DNA of 64,000 nucleotides from Pseudomonas sp. GM78. Lineage in GTDB: Bacteria; Pseudomonadota; Gammaproteobacteria; Pseudomonadales; Pseudomonadaceae. Below the pieces are notes generated by a model that was not told the DNA's origin, did not search any database, and saw only the letters and a program-made list of their open reading frames with translations. This document shows positions 26,340-33,238 of this stretch, in pieces. Positions within the stretch are counted from its first letter, which is position 1, and the number at the start of each line of letters is the position of its first letter. A program made the position numbers and the translations under genes. The stretch covers positions 53,777-117,776 of the forward strand of contig NZ_AKJF01000094.1 in NCBI RefSeq assembly GCF_000282475.1, read 5' to 3'.

Positions 26340-26507
26340 GTCATTTATCCTTGTCATTGGTTGATCTACAGATGGCGCCAATCTGGCGGGCCGCTGAAGA
26401 TCATTCGAACAGATGCAAAGCGAGGTTTTTTGCGCGAATCCGACCTGTAGTTGGCCATATCCGCTGTTTGCGCAACGGCCTCCTCAGGCCCCTGCGCCAG
26501 AAACAAG

Positions 26508-26551
26508 AATGCCCCCGGCAAGCGCGGTGAAGGCCGCTTGGCGGGGGCATT
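26508..26551 (-). terminator. Hairpin after the GlxA-type regulator
   Basis: Sixteen-base arms (AATGCCCCCGGCAAGC and GCTTGGCGGGGGCATT) pair with one mismatch, 15 bp past the regulator stop. The minus strand continues CTTGTTTC, a weak T-run. It separates the regulator gene from creatinase. Confidence 0.6.
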
Positions 26552-26566
26552 GGCCAATGGGTAAGG

Positions 26567-27646
26567 TCAGTGCGGGAGCGACGGTGCGAGGATCCGACCC
26601 GCTCTCGATGAAACCGGTGCATTCAACGTTGAACCCCGCTGACTGTTCGCTTTCGCCCCCATGTGTTCACGAGGGTGCGCGCCGAAGTACTGGCGATAGC
26701 AGCGAAAGAAATGCTGCAGCGAGACGAACCCGCACTCAGTAGCGACATCCGACAGCGACAGCTCAGCGGCCCGCAACATCTGGCGCGCCTGTTGCAGCCG
26801 CAAGTCCAGGTAGTGCCTGGACGGCGTGCAACCCAGGCTGCGCTTGAATAGCCGCTCCAGATGCCGCCGGGAAATACCCATGGTCTCGGCGAGTTCGTCG
26901 ATGCCCAGCATTGGACTCAAATGCTCGTTCATCAACGTCAGGGTTGCCTGAAGTTGTTTCGGGACGTCCCGCACGGGCAGTAACGGCCGGGCCTGGCGTG
27001 CTGCATGTTTTTCCATCCGCAGTATCAAGCCACGACCGTGGAACCTTGCCAGAAGCTCGTGCATCAACCCTTGAACAGCCTGCGGGCCGACACAAGTCAG
27101 GCGTTGGCGGTCGACGCAGAACGGCGCAGCCACCGGTGTCAACTTGCTGAAAGCGGCAAACTCCAGTGCTGCACCGGGCTCCGGCAAGCTGCAACGGACG
27201 CCCTCCAGGGCGCCAACCTGCGCCAGCAACCAGCCTGCCTCGCCCAAGGCCCCGAGGCTGATCGGTTGCGCCGCCCAGTGGCTCAGCTGCTGGCGCAGGT
27301 CTGGATCAAGCTGCAGGTTATCGCCACCACAGAGGATCAACACATCGAACGTTTGTGCCTGATCCAGCCGCGTGGTGGCGGTTGCGATGCCGTTGCTGGC
27401 GTTCAGTTGCTGCCCTTCCAGGCTCAGCATTTGCCACTGGCAAACATCGTACCCTGCCAACTGGTTGGCCAGGCGCAGTGGCTCCAGTGCATTGGCCAGG
27501 GTGTACATATCGAAGGCTTCCCTCAACCAGAAGCCAATACGCAGCATCGGCGGTTGTGGCCGCTCGGATTCAGTCAGTTGCTCGCCTTGGCGGGAGCTGG
27601 AGGGGCCGACTCCAATCTTGAACACGTCAAAAACACTGATAGCCAT
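26567..27646 (-). CDS. GlxA-family regulator fused to an L-serine dehydratase N-terminus
   Basis: 359 residues as read from the ATG at 27646, with ACGGAG upstream. Residues 1-18 (MAISVFDVFKIGVGPSSS) are the start of an L-serine dehydratase, not of an AraC protein. The regulator proper begins near Met34 (position 27547, MLRIGFWLREAF). Its DJ-1-like domain has lost the usual nucleophile (LGALGEAGWLL in place of GGxCTGxHLL). The AraC domain at residues 240-335 is intact (MLGIDELAETMGISRRHLER and LSDVATECGFVSLQHFFRCY). Placed upstream of creatinase, it is the likely creatine regulator. Either start could be used. Confidence 0.85.
   Translation of the reverse strand: MAISVFDVFKIGVGPSSSRQGEQLTESERPQPPMLRIGFWLREAFDMYTLANALEPLRLANQLAGYDVCQWQMLSLEGQQLNASNGIATATTRLDQAQTFDVLILCGGDNLQLDPDLRQQLSHWAAQPISLGALGEAGWLLAQVGALEGVRCSLPEPGAALEFAAFSKLTPVAAPFCVDRQRLTCVGPQAVQGLMHELLARFHGRGLILRMEKHAARQARPLLPVRDVPKQLQATLTLMNEHLSPMLGIDELAETMGISRRHLERLFKRSLGCTPSRHYLDLRLQQARQMLRAAELSLSDVATECGFVSLQHFFRCYRQYFGAHPREHMGAKANSQRGSTLNAPVSSRAGRILAPSLPH
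27593..27646 (-). pseudogene. 5' end of an L-serine dehydratase gene (18 codons)
   Basis: The first 18 codons of the regulator frame encode the invariant opening of L-serine dehydratase (E. coli SdaA begins MISLFDMFKVGIGPSSSHTV). The match stops after SSS, where the dehydratase would continue HTVGPM. In P. aeruginosa, by recall, sdaB lies beside gbdR, a related AraC gene. A deletion or duplication joining those two genes would explain this remnant. Confidence 0.75.
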
Positions 27647-27861
27647 CGTCGATCTCCGTGCCGCTTCAGAGGTGTCAGGAATTCACCCGATTGTCGGCAT
27701 CAGGAACCATCAGAATGTGTCAGATTTCGACCCCTAAGTGCTCGTCACTACCAAAGACGAGCTGGATGTGTTGCTCGCACCAAGCCCCGAACCTTTCAAA
27801 GCCAATGCAGATGCACTACAACAATAGATAGAACCCTGAGGTCCTGACAGGAAGCACGCGA

Positions 27862-28794
27862 ATGTGGATGAAACACAAACTTTGCGTCGTCAGGCTGGCC
27901 CGGTTCGCATCCACTTCGCTCATCATCGTAGCCCCCAGTGCGGTCGCGGAGGATCTCGAGCCCAGGTCCTACGCCAATACGCCGGTCGGTATCAATTTCC
28001 TGCTGATGGGCTACAGCGATCTCCAGGGTAACGTGACCGCCAACCCCTCCGTCCCACTCCAGAATGCCAAGCTCAACATCAAGACGGTCGTGTTTGCCTA
28101 TGCCAGGTCCCTGGACGTCTGGGGCCGCTCCGGGAAGTTCGATATCGTCGTGCCTGAAGCCAGGTTGACGGGCTCGGCCCTGTTCGCCGGTGAGCCCAGG
28201 GAGCGCAATGTTACCGGGTTGATAGATCCAAGATTGCGCTTCTCGGTCAACTTGTATGGCGCCCCGGCGATGTCCCTGGCTGAGTTCCCCAGCTATCAAC
28301 AGGATGTGATTATCGGCGCCAGCCTGGCAATTACGGCGCCAGTTGGCCAATACGACTCCAGCAAGCTGGTAAATCTCGGCAACAACCGCTGGTCATTCAA
28401 GCCCGAACTTGGGGTTTCCAAGCGCCTGGGACCGGTGACCCTGGAATTATCCGCTGCGGGAACCTTTTACACCGACAATCACCAGTACCTGGGTGACCGC
28501 ACTTTTTCCCAGAACCCCACTTACCAGGCACAGGTGCATCTTATCTATGCCTTTACCAACGGTGTCTGGGCCTCGCTGGATGGGACCTACTTCGCTGGCG
28601 GGAGTACCTCGGTCGATGGGATCGGTAACCATGACTTTCAGGAAAATACACGCTACGGGGGCACCCTCTCGCTGCCGTTGAACCGAAATCACTCGCTGAA
28701 GCTGTTTGCGAGTGAGGGTGCGCATACCCGTACCGGGAGCGAATACGATGCCATTGGCATCGTCTGGCAATATCGCTTCGGCGCAGGGCTTTGA
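27862..28794 (+). CDS. Outer membrane transporter-like protein (phenol MetA-type family)
   Basis: 310 residues with a signal peptide ending near residue 29 (SAVAEDLEP). The rest alternates polar and hydrophobic residues in beta-strand fashion. It has PVGINFLLMGYSDLQGNV, GRSGKFDIVVPEARLTG and a closing aromatic strand (VWQYRFGAGL), as in the Phenol_MetA_deg outer membrane family. These proteins are proposed channels for hydrophobic or aromatic compounds. It is divergent from the creatine-region regulator (216 bp between starts), but no functional tie is visible. Confidence 0.7.
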   Translation: MWMKHKLCVVRLARFASTSLIIVAPSAVAEDLEPRSYANTPVGINFLLMGYSDLQGNVTANPSVPLQNAKLNIKTVVFAYARSLDVWGRSGKFDIVVPEARLTGSALFAGEPRERNVTGLIDPRLRFSVNLYGAPAMSLAEFPSYQQDVIIGASLAITAPVGQYDSSKLVNLGNNRWSFKPELGVSKRLGPVTLELSAAGTFYTDNHQYLGDRTFSQNPTYQAQVHLIYAFTNGVWASLDGTYFAGGSTSVDGIGNHDFQENTRYGGTLSLPLNRNHSLKLFASEGAHTRTGSEYDAIGIVWQYRFGAGL

Positions 28795-28854
28795 AGTTCG
28801 CGAGACATGATCCATGTCACAGCGAAGCCCTTGCCATAGCTGGGATTGGCCGGC

Positions 28855-29082
28855 CTACTTCTGCTGCCGACTGCCTTTGATGTTGCCAGCAACCCCACCG
28901 GCGACGGCACCGATCGCAGCGCCCGTCCATCCACTGCCACCGGAGATCGCGGCAATGCCAGCGCCGGCCGCAGCACCGATGGCCGCACCGCTCACCGTCC
29001 CCTGCTGCTGGGCAGTCATCGAGGTGCAACCGATCACGCTCGCTGCGCTGAGGGCTGCGGCAAATAATAGAAACCTCTTCAT
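28855..29082 (-). CDS. Small glycine-zipper lipoprotein
   Basis: 75 residues from the ATG at 29082, with GGAGG five bases upstream; an ATG two codons earlier overlaps this site. A lipoprotein signal ends SVIGC at about residue 19. The mature part is a glycine zipper (SGAAIGAAAGAGIAAISGG and GAAIGAVAGGVAGNIKG), as in SlyB/YMGG-like outer membrane proteins that insert in or stabilise the envelope. It precedes the next small exported protein by only a few bases on the same strand. Confidence 0.85.
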   Translation of the reverse strand: MKRFLLFAAALSAASVIGCTSMTAQQQGTVSGAAIGAAAGAGIAAISGGSGWTGAAIGAVAGGVAGNIKGSRQQK

Positions 29083-29093
29083 GTGCACCTCCG

Positions 29094-29471
29094 CTATTTA
29101 TTCTGCTTCAGACCGGGCACGACCATCTCGAACCAGAGGGTCTCGAGGACGGGGCGTTTCACTCGGTCGGGATTGGCGGCATACCACTGGTTGAGCCTTT
29201 CGCGTACGGTATCGAGCGTTTGGCCCTTCAAGCCCCTGCCGAAACGTGGAATCAGGCTCTGCTCATCAGATGGCGGCTTCGCTCCGTAGTAGGCTGCCTC
29301 CACCTCGTAGGCATTGGCGATGCCGATGAGATAAACCTTCTTGAGCTGCTCCGACGACTGCACCCATTGCTCGCCGGTGATCATGGCAACCTGTTCGGCG
29401 CGGGCAATACCCGACGTCACCAGGGTCACCCATGCCAACCCTATCAACATGCCCCATCGCACGACTCTCAT
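29094..29471 (-). CDS. Exported small protein of unknown function
   Basis: 125 residues from the ATG at 29471 with GGAGGGAAGGCG upstream; the longer frame is rejected because a signal peptide begins here (ending GIARA before EQVAM). The mature domain (about 100 residues) is helical: SSEQLKKVYLIGIANAYEVE, then RFGRGLKGQTLDTVRERLNQ, and ETLWFEMVVPGLK. It resembles small periplasmic proteins of the Rap1a/Tai type only loosely. It lies just upstream of the glycine-zipper lipoprotein gene and is likely in the same transcript. Confidence 0.75.
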   Translation of the reverse strand: MRVVRWGMLIGLAWVTLVTSGIARAEQVAMITGEQWVQSSEQLKKVYLIGIANAYEVEAAYYGAKPPSDEQSLIPRFGRGLKGQTLDTVRERLNQWYAANPDRVKRPVLETLWFEMVVPGLKQNK

Positions 29472-29846
29472 CGCCTTCCCTCCTCGCCAGGTTGGACCTC
29501 GACGCCTACCGCTCGTTTCTTCGCCTCGCGCATCCATAACAGCCGGTAACCCCGGGCCTACGGACAAGTTTAGATGCGTTGTTTGCGGCCCGTCGAGAAA
29601 GGCAGCAATCGGTGGACGGAGCGATAACGAATGAGTAGCTATGCTTGGTCTATTGCTGGAACTGATTGAGCAGATTGGGATTTGCGTCCATGGTGTATAA
29701 ACCCCTTCAGCGGTCACCAGACTGTCACAATGCCCGGCCTGGTCAGGGATAGACGACAGATTAAGGAATGTCATCCACCATGCCCGTGAAGGTGTTATCA
29801 CCCCACTTAAGGTCTATTTAGAGTCAGGCCCAAAGAGAGGTCCGCC
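29472..29846. other. Gene-free divergent intergenic region
   Basis: 375 bp between a minus-strand exported protein and a plus-strand membrane protein. Short frames here lack ribosome sites and protein-like composition. No clear operator, repeat or terminator was found. Confidence 0.5.
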
Positions 29847-30251
29847 ATGACCGTAGTCGATCGCCTCAGGTATTTGCGCGTCGTTCTGGTTTTGGCTGGC
29901 CTCGCGTGCCTTGCTCTCTACCCACTGATGTTTCTCTGGCCGTCCGGCTGGGCCTGGCACGTCGGTCACTCGGACTACCCGATGATGATCGTTGGCATCT
30001 ACGCCACACTTGGCGTGTTCTTGATCCTGGCCGCACGTGATCCATTAGCCAATTTGAGCCTGATCTGGTTCACCGTATGGTCCAGCGCCGTACACGGAGC
30101 AATCATGACCGTCCAGGCGGTCACCCAGCCGGGGCAAATGGGGCACTTGGCAGGTGACGTGCCGGCGCTCTTCATCGTGGCGGTTGCCTTGGCCATCTTG
30201 ACGCCTCGCTCGCAATTGGCCGACAGGCCCCGGACACACAATGGGGCCTGA
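29847..30251 (+). CDS. Small integral membrane protein (DUF6632-like)
   Basis: 134 residues with four hydrophobic segments (residues about 11-32, 45-63, 70-92, 105-120). AGAGAGGTCCGCC precedes the ATG. The pattern (YPLMFLWPSGWAW, MIVGIYATLGVFLILAARDP, WSSAVHGAIM) matches a family of uncharacterised bacterial membrane proteins that I recall as DUF6632. It is followed by the AT-richer block on the opposite strand. Function unknown. Confidence 0.75.
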   Translation: MTVVDRLRYLRVVLVLAGLACLALYPLMFLWPSGWAWHVGHSDYPMMIVGIYATLGVFLILAARDPLANLSLIWFTVWSSAVHGAIMTVQAVTQPGQMGHLAGDVPALFIVAVALAILTPRSQLADRPRTHNGA

Positions 30252-30455
30252 GAGCAGGTTTGACTGACCGTGCCCCCCTACTGTGCGAGACCGGGCGAGT
30301 ATCTCTTCTGGGACGGTACTCACCCGATTGTCGCTGGTCATAGCATCGTTGCGAAATGTGCAGCGGTCGCGCTCGGCATCAAGTGACCGCGTTCGTTTGC
30401 AAGACAGGTCGGGGCCGCCGATTGAAGTCAACCGGTGGTCAGGTGCAGCGACTGC

Positions 30456-30827
30456 CTATCGGACAATAGCCGGCAGTAGCTTTCTGGTCTTGATGTACGT
30501 GTCACTATCGCACCAAGTGAAAAGCACTTGTCCATTTTCATTATGTTTATCGTAGGCGATTTTTGAGTCATCCGGGCCGTCGACCTGCACCATGGTGGCA
30601 CCTGGAAATGCTTGTGCAATTCCCAATGATTTTTGCAACTCTTCAGCGTCGAATTTCCGATCAAACTCGCCATCAGTGTTCCCGTGAAAACCGTAATATA
30701 CCGTTATCGCCCCGGCATTTTTGATGAGTTCCTTGACTTTCTCCAGCTTTGGCGTGAATCCATCAACGTCAGTTTGGCCATCGTTGGTGAAAACGTTTTT
30801 CTCGTATCGAACAATTTCATCTGTCAT
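30456..30827 (-). CDS. Unrecognised 123-residue protein with His-Gly and Cys motifs
   Basis: No family was recognised. The protein is acidic and soluble, without signal or membrane segments. A beta-strand followed by His48-Gly49 (ITVYYGFHGNTDG) and a later strand with Cys106 (VLFTWCDSD) resemble, in order and spacing, the catalytic His and Cys sites of caspase-fold peptidases. The resemblance is by eye only, and the protein is short for that fold. GGAGTTTGTC precedes the ATG at 30827. Base composition is visibly AT-richer than the surroundings, as in the next gene upstream, which is on the same strand 98 bp away. Confidence 0.7.
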   Translation of the reverse strand: MTDEIVRYEKNVFTNDGQTDVDGFTPKLEKVKELIKNAGAITVYYGFHGNTDGEFDRKFDAEELQKSLGIAQAFPGATMVQVDGPDDSKIAYDKHNENGQVLFTWCDSDTYIKTRKLLPAIVR

Positions 30828-30925
30828 GACAAACTCCTTGACTTGACGCTTCTATAAAATCAATTGACCAGTGGACTCTTTCGTCCTGAGTCAACTTGCA
30901 GGGCGGCTCATTCACTCAAGCACCT

Positions 30926-31867
30926 CTACAACATGACCAATTCCTTACGTTTTGCCAGCACGAGTGCGGCATTATTTTCCGCCTTCAACAACTTCTTCTG
31001 GTTGATCAGCTCGGCAGTCTCGGAAATTTTCGTGTTGATTTCCTTAATCATTTCTTCGAGGGCAATGAAGTCGGATTTGTAGTCTGCGATAGCAGCCTTC
31101 AGATCCCCCTTGTTCTTTGTCTTGTAGTCGGCAATCGCCATGCCATGAACTTGCTGGCTCAGATCTCCGACCGCCCCTTCAAGGTCATTTTGCTGGGAAA
31201 TAAGGCCATTGATTCTGTCGAAGTTGGCAAGTGCACGTGCTCGATCGACCGACATCCGAACATCGTAGATGTAGAAGTTTTGAACAATGATTTCACTATT
31301 GAAGAAATCTTTGCTACTGAACTTGTTCTCCATCACGCAAACGAACATGCTCATCCCTGGAATGATGTCCTTTTGCACAATCTGCTTGGACAAGTCGGTT
31401 TCCGTCCCGGTCTTGATGGCGGAAAGAATCCCTGTGATGGCCTGAAAGGCTGCATTGGCGATGATTGCTTCGGTTCCGGCCATCATTGTCAGAAGATTTT
31501 GCGTCGTCGGCGAGATGGTGCTTCCCTTGGCAGCGGTAGCTGTAGGAACCTTGTCGTCCTTTTCGCCTTGCGTCGGCGGCATGTCTAAGGCTTTCCCTCC
31601 AAAGACAGCCGTGCGAACGTTTTCGATCATATCGACCACGTTGCTGAGCGACCACGTCGAAGCGGTTGCCAGGTGTTGGTATGACCCGCTTGCCAAAGGT
31701 TGGGCATCGTCCCATTTTCCGTCTGCGTAGAACTTCTTGATCTGCGCATCCAAAACTTTTTGGGCTTCTGCCGCAGTTTTGTCCAGTTCTGTGTTTCTTT
31801 CATCGATGTATTTTTGAAATGCGGTGTTTTCCTGGCCTATTGCTTTGATGTCTGTTGAATGTCCCAT
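30926..31867 (-). CDS. Unrecognised 313-residue mainly helical protein
   Basis: The start at 31867 (MGHSTDIKA) has AGAGG upstream; a longer frame at the 5' end is AT-rich junk. There is no signal peptide. Layout: residues 10-60 amphipathic helix; 125-155 a hydrophobic helical stretch (LLTMMAGTEAIIANAAFQAI, then TGILSAI); 165-200 a beta-like patch (MFVCVMENKF); and 215-313 a long coiled coil. This resembles the general plan of alpha-helical pore-forming toxins, but no family was recognised. It lies between the tandem-HTH regulator and the 123-residue protein, all on one strand. The low GC suggests acquisition. Confidence 0.7.
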   Translation of the reverse strand: MGHSTDIKAIGQENTAFQKYIDERNTELDKTAAEAQKVLDAQIKKFYADGKWDDAQPLASGSYQHLATASTWSLSNVVDMIENVRTAVFGGKALDMPPTQGEKDDKVPTATAAKGSTISPTTQNLLTMMAGTEAIIANAAFQAITGILSAIKTGTETDLSKQIVQKDIIPGMSMFVCVMENKFSSKDFFNSEIIVQNFYIYDVRMSVDRARALANFDRINGLISQQNDLEGAVGDLSQQVHGMAIADYKTKNKGDLKAAIADYKSDFIALEEMIKEINTKISETAELINQKKLLKAENNAALVLAKRKELVML

Positions 31868-32009
31868 TTGAATCAAACCTCTCTGCAGATCGTTGATAAG
31901 TAAATGGTGAATCCCCTCTTTGCGTCGCGGAACCCAACGGGTCCCGCAACGCACTTTCAATCTATAAGACGATAGCGAGACTTCAAATACCTCCGATGTC
32001 GTAGGTCGC

Positions 32010-32417
32010 CTACTCGTAAAGTGCAACAAGCTGCCCGATGCTGCGAAGGTTTAGCTTGCGCAACAGATTCTCGCGGTGCTTGCGGACAGTGAGATCGGCG
32101 ATTTCAAGCAGTCTCGAGATGTGCTTGCTTGTGTGTCCCTGGATTACCAGTTTCATCACCTGGAGTTCCCTGGCCGACAGGACATCGTACAATGGGCGCT
32201 CAATTAACTTCGGCAAGTAGTTCTGCTGCCTGGCGTTTTCAATCAATTGCCTGGCATTCCGGAATCCCGCTTTGCGGAGCATGTTGCGACGGTGCGTCTT
32301 GACTGTAAACTTACTGATGGCAAGCTCGGATGCGATTTCCCGGCAAGATAAGCCCCTTGCCATCAAATGAAGAATTTCTATCTCGCGCCGTGTCAGCGGT
32401 GGCCGCTGGTCATTCAT
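32010..32417 (-). CDS. Regulator made of two tandem LuxR-type HTH domains
   Basis: 135 residues from the ATG at 32417; longer starts up to 32474 are possible but have poor ribosome sites. Two complete LuxR-type helix-turn-helix domains lie back to back: residues 8-62 (LTRREIEILHLMARGLSCRE, then FTVKTHRRNMLRKAGF) and 79-133 (LSARELQVMKLVIQGHTSKH, then LTVRKHRENLLRKLNL). There is no receiver, autoinducer or other sensory domain. A protein of this shape might bind DNA as an intramolecular pseudo-dimer. It is immediately upstream of the two unrecognised genes and probably controls them. Confidence 0.85.
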   Translation of the reverse strand: MNDQRPPLTRREIEILHLMARGLSCREIASELAISKFTVKTHRRNMLRKAGFRNARQLIENARQQNYLPKLIERPLYDVLSARELQVMKLVIQGHTSKHISRLLEIADLTVRKHRENLLRKLNLRSIGQLVALYE

Positions 32418-32616
32418 CGCACGGATCCGCCAGTAGCCGAAATGCCGCTGCATCACCCTGCTGAATAGATTCAAATAGGCTTATTGCCGCGACGAAGCGC
32501 AGTGCCAGCACTGGCTGAGGCGTTACGCAAGCACGCCACTGCGCCTCGGCGAAGGCGAGAAGAGCTGATCCTCCCTTACGATTCAGAAGGGGTTCGAGAA
32601 AGGCTTTTCCATGCAC
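32410..32616 (-). CDS. Possible small ORF overlapping the tandem-HTH start
   Basis: A 68-codon frame whose stop overlaps the regulator ATG (GCGATGAATGA), as translationally coupled genes do. The C-terminal half (LALRFVAAISLFESIQQGDA) reads like protein. No convincing ribosome site precedes its ATG and no family is recognised. It may be a leader peptide or the decayed N-terminal part of a longer LuxR gene. Confidence 0.3.
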   Translation of the reverse strand: MHGKAFLEPLLNRKGGSALLAFAEAQWRACVTPQPVLALRFVAAISLFESIQQGDAAAFRLLADPCDE

Positions 32617-32718
32617 TTGAAGAAGCTCCCTACCCCCAGATCGTCTTTATCGCATCGGAGCCATACGCGCAGACCTGCCCGCCCGCAAAAACGAGCTTTT
32701 TGAAATGGAAGTCATCTC

Positions 32719-33150
32719 ATGTTCGAACGTAACAAACTGGTTCCAGAGTTAATGGTCACCAACCTGGGTAGTAGCCTGGCTTTTTGGGTTTCTCGCCTGG
32801 GGTTCAAAGTAGCTTATCAACGCCCGGAAGATGGATTTGCATACCTTGATTTGAATGGTGCTCAGGTCATGCTTGAGCAGGTTGATTCGGGTGCGGGTCA
32901 ATGGCTGACTGCCCCGTTGACCAAGCCGTTTGGAAGAGGCATCAACTTGCAGATTGATGTTGAGGCTGTTGCACCCATCATCGAAAAACTTGATCAGGGT
33001 GGATATCCACTCTATCGAGAATGTAAAGACACCTGGTATCGAGCTGACAATGTAGAAGTAGGTCAGCGCGAATTCATCGTCCAGGATCCCGACGGTTATC
33101 TCATAAGGTTGGTAGAGCGGTTGGGTGAACGAGCGGCTTGCTCAATATGA
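32719..33150 (+). CDS. VOC-family (bleomycin-resistance-like) protein
   Basis: 143 residues. The vicinal-oxygen-chelate fold is visible as two beta-alpha-beta-beta-beta modules: VPELMVTNLGSSLAFWVSRL, GFAYLDLNGAQVMLEQ, then INLQIDVEAVAPIIEKLDQG and REFIVQDPDGYLIRLVERL. Proteins of this size bind bleomycin-type drugs or act as small metalloenzymes; the ending DPDGYLIRL is shared by bleomycin-resistance proteins. TGGAAG precedes the ATG. It is AT-richer than average, like the block to its left. The ligand is unknown. Confidence 0.85.
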   Translation: MFERNKLVPELMVTNLGSSLAFWVSRLGFKVAYQRPEDGFAYLDLNGAQVMLEQVDSGAGQWLTAPLTKPFGRGINLQIDVEAVAPIIEKLDQGGYPLYRECKDTWYRADNVEVGQREFIVQDPDGYLIRLVERLGERAACSI

Positions 33151-33166
33151 ATCTGAGCCAAGCCGA

Positions 33167-33223
33167 CCGTCAGCTATGGGTCGGCTTCTACCGGTCACGA
33201 TAGGCAGAAACCGGGCAAAAGCG
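33167..33223. repeat. Dispersed intergenic repeat, copy B
   Basis: Module 1 (33167-33194, CCGTCAGCTATGGGTCGGCT, then TCTACCGG) shares 23 of 28 bases with 9166-9193. Module 2 (33196-33223, ending GGCAGAAACCGGGCAAAAGC) resembles the reverse complement of 9137-9164. It sits between the convergent VOC and GlxA-type regulator genes. Confidence 0.6.
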
Positions 33224-33238
33224 GCCCCTGACGCAACA

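Noticed and set aside
24975-26450. 491-codon plus-strand frame opposite creatinase
   Set aside because: It is fully antisense to creatinase, whose active-site residues all match the P. putida enzyme; no ribosome site or motif supports the other strand.
30045-30431. 128-codon minus-strand frame near the DUF6632-like gene
   Set aside because: It overlaps the plus-strand membrane protein gene and has no protein-like hydrophobic or family pattern.
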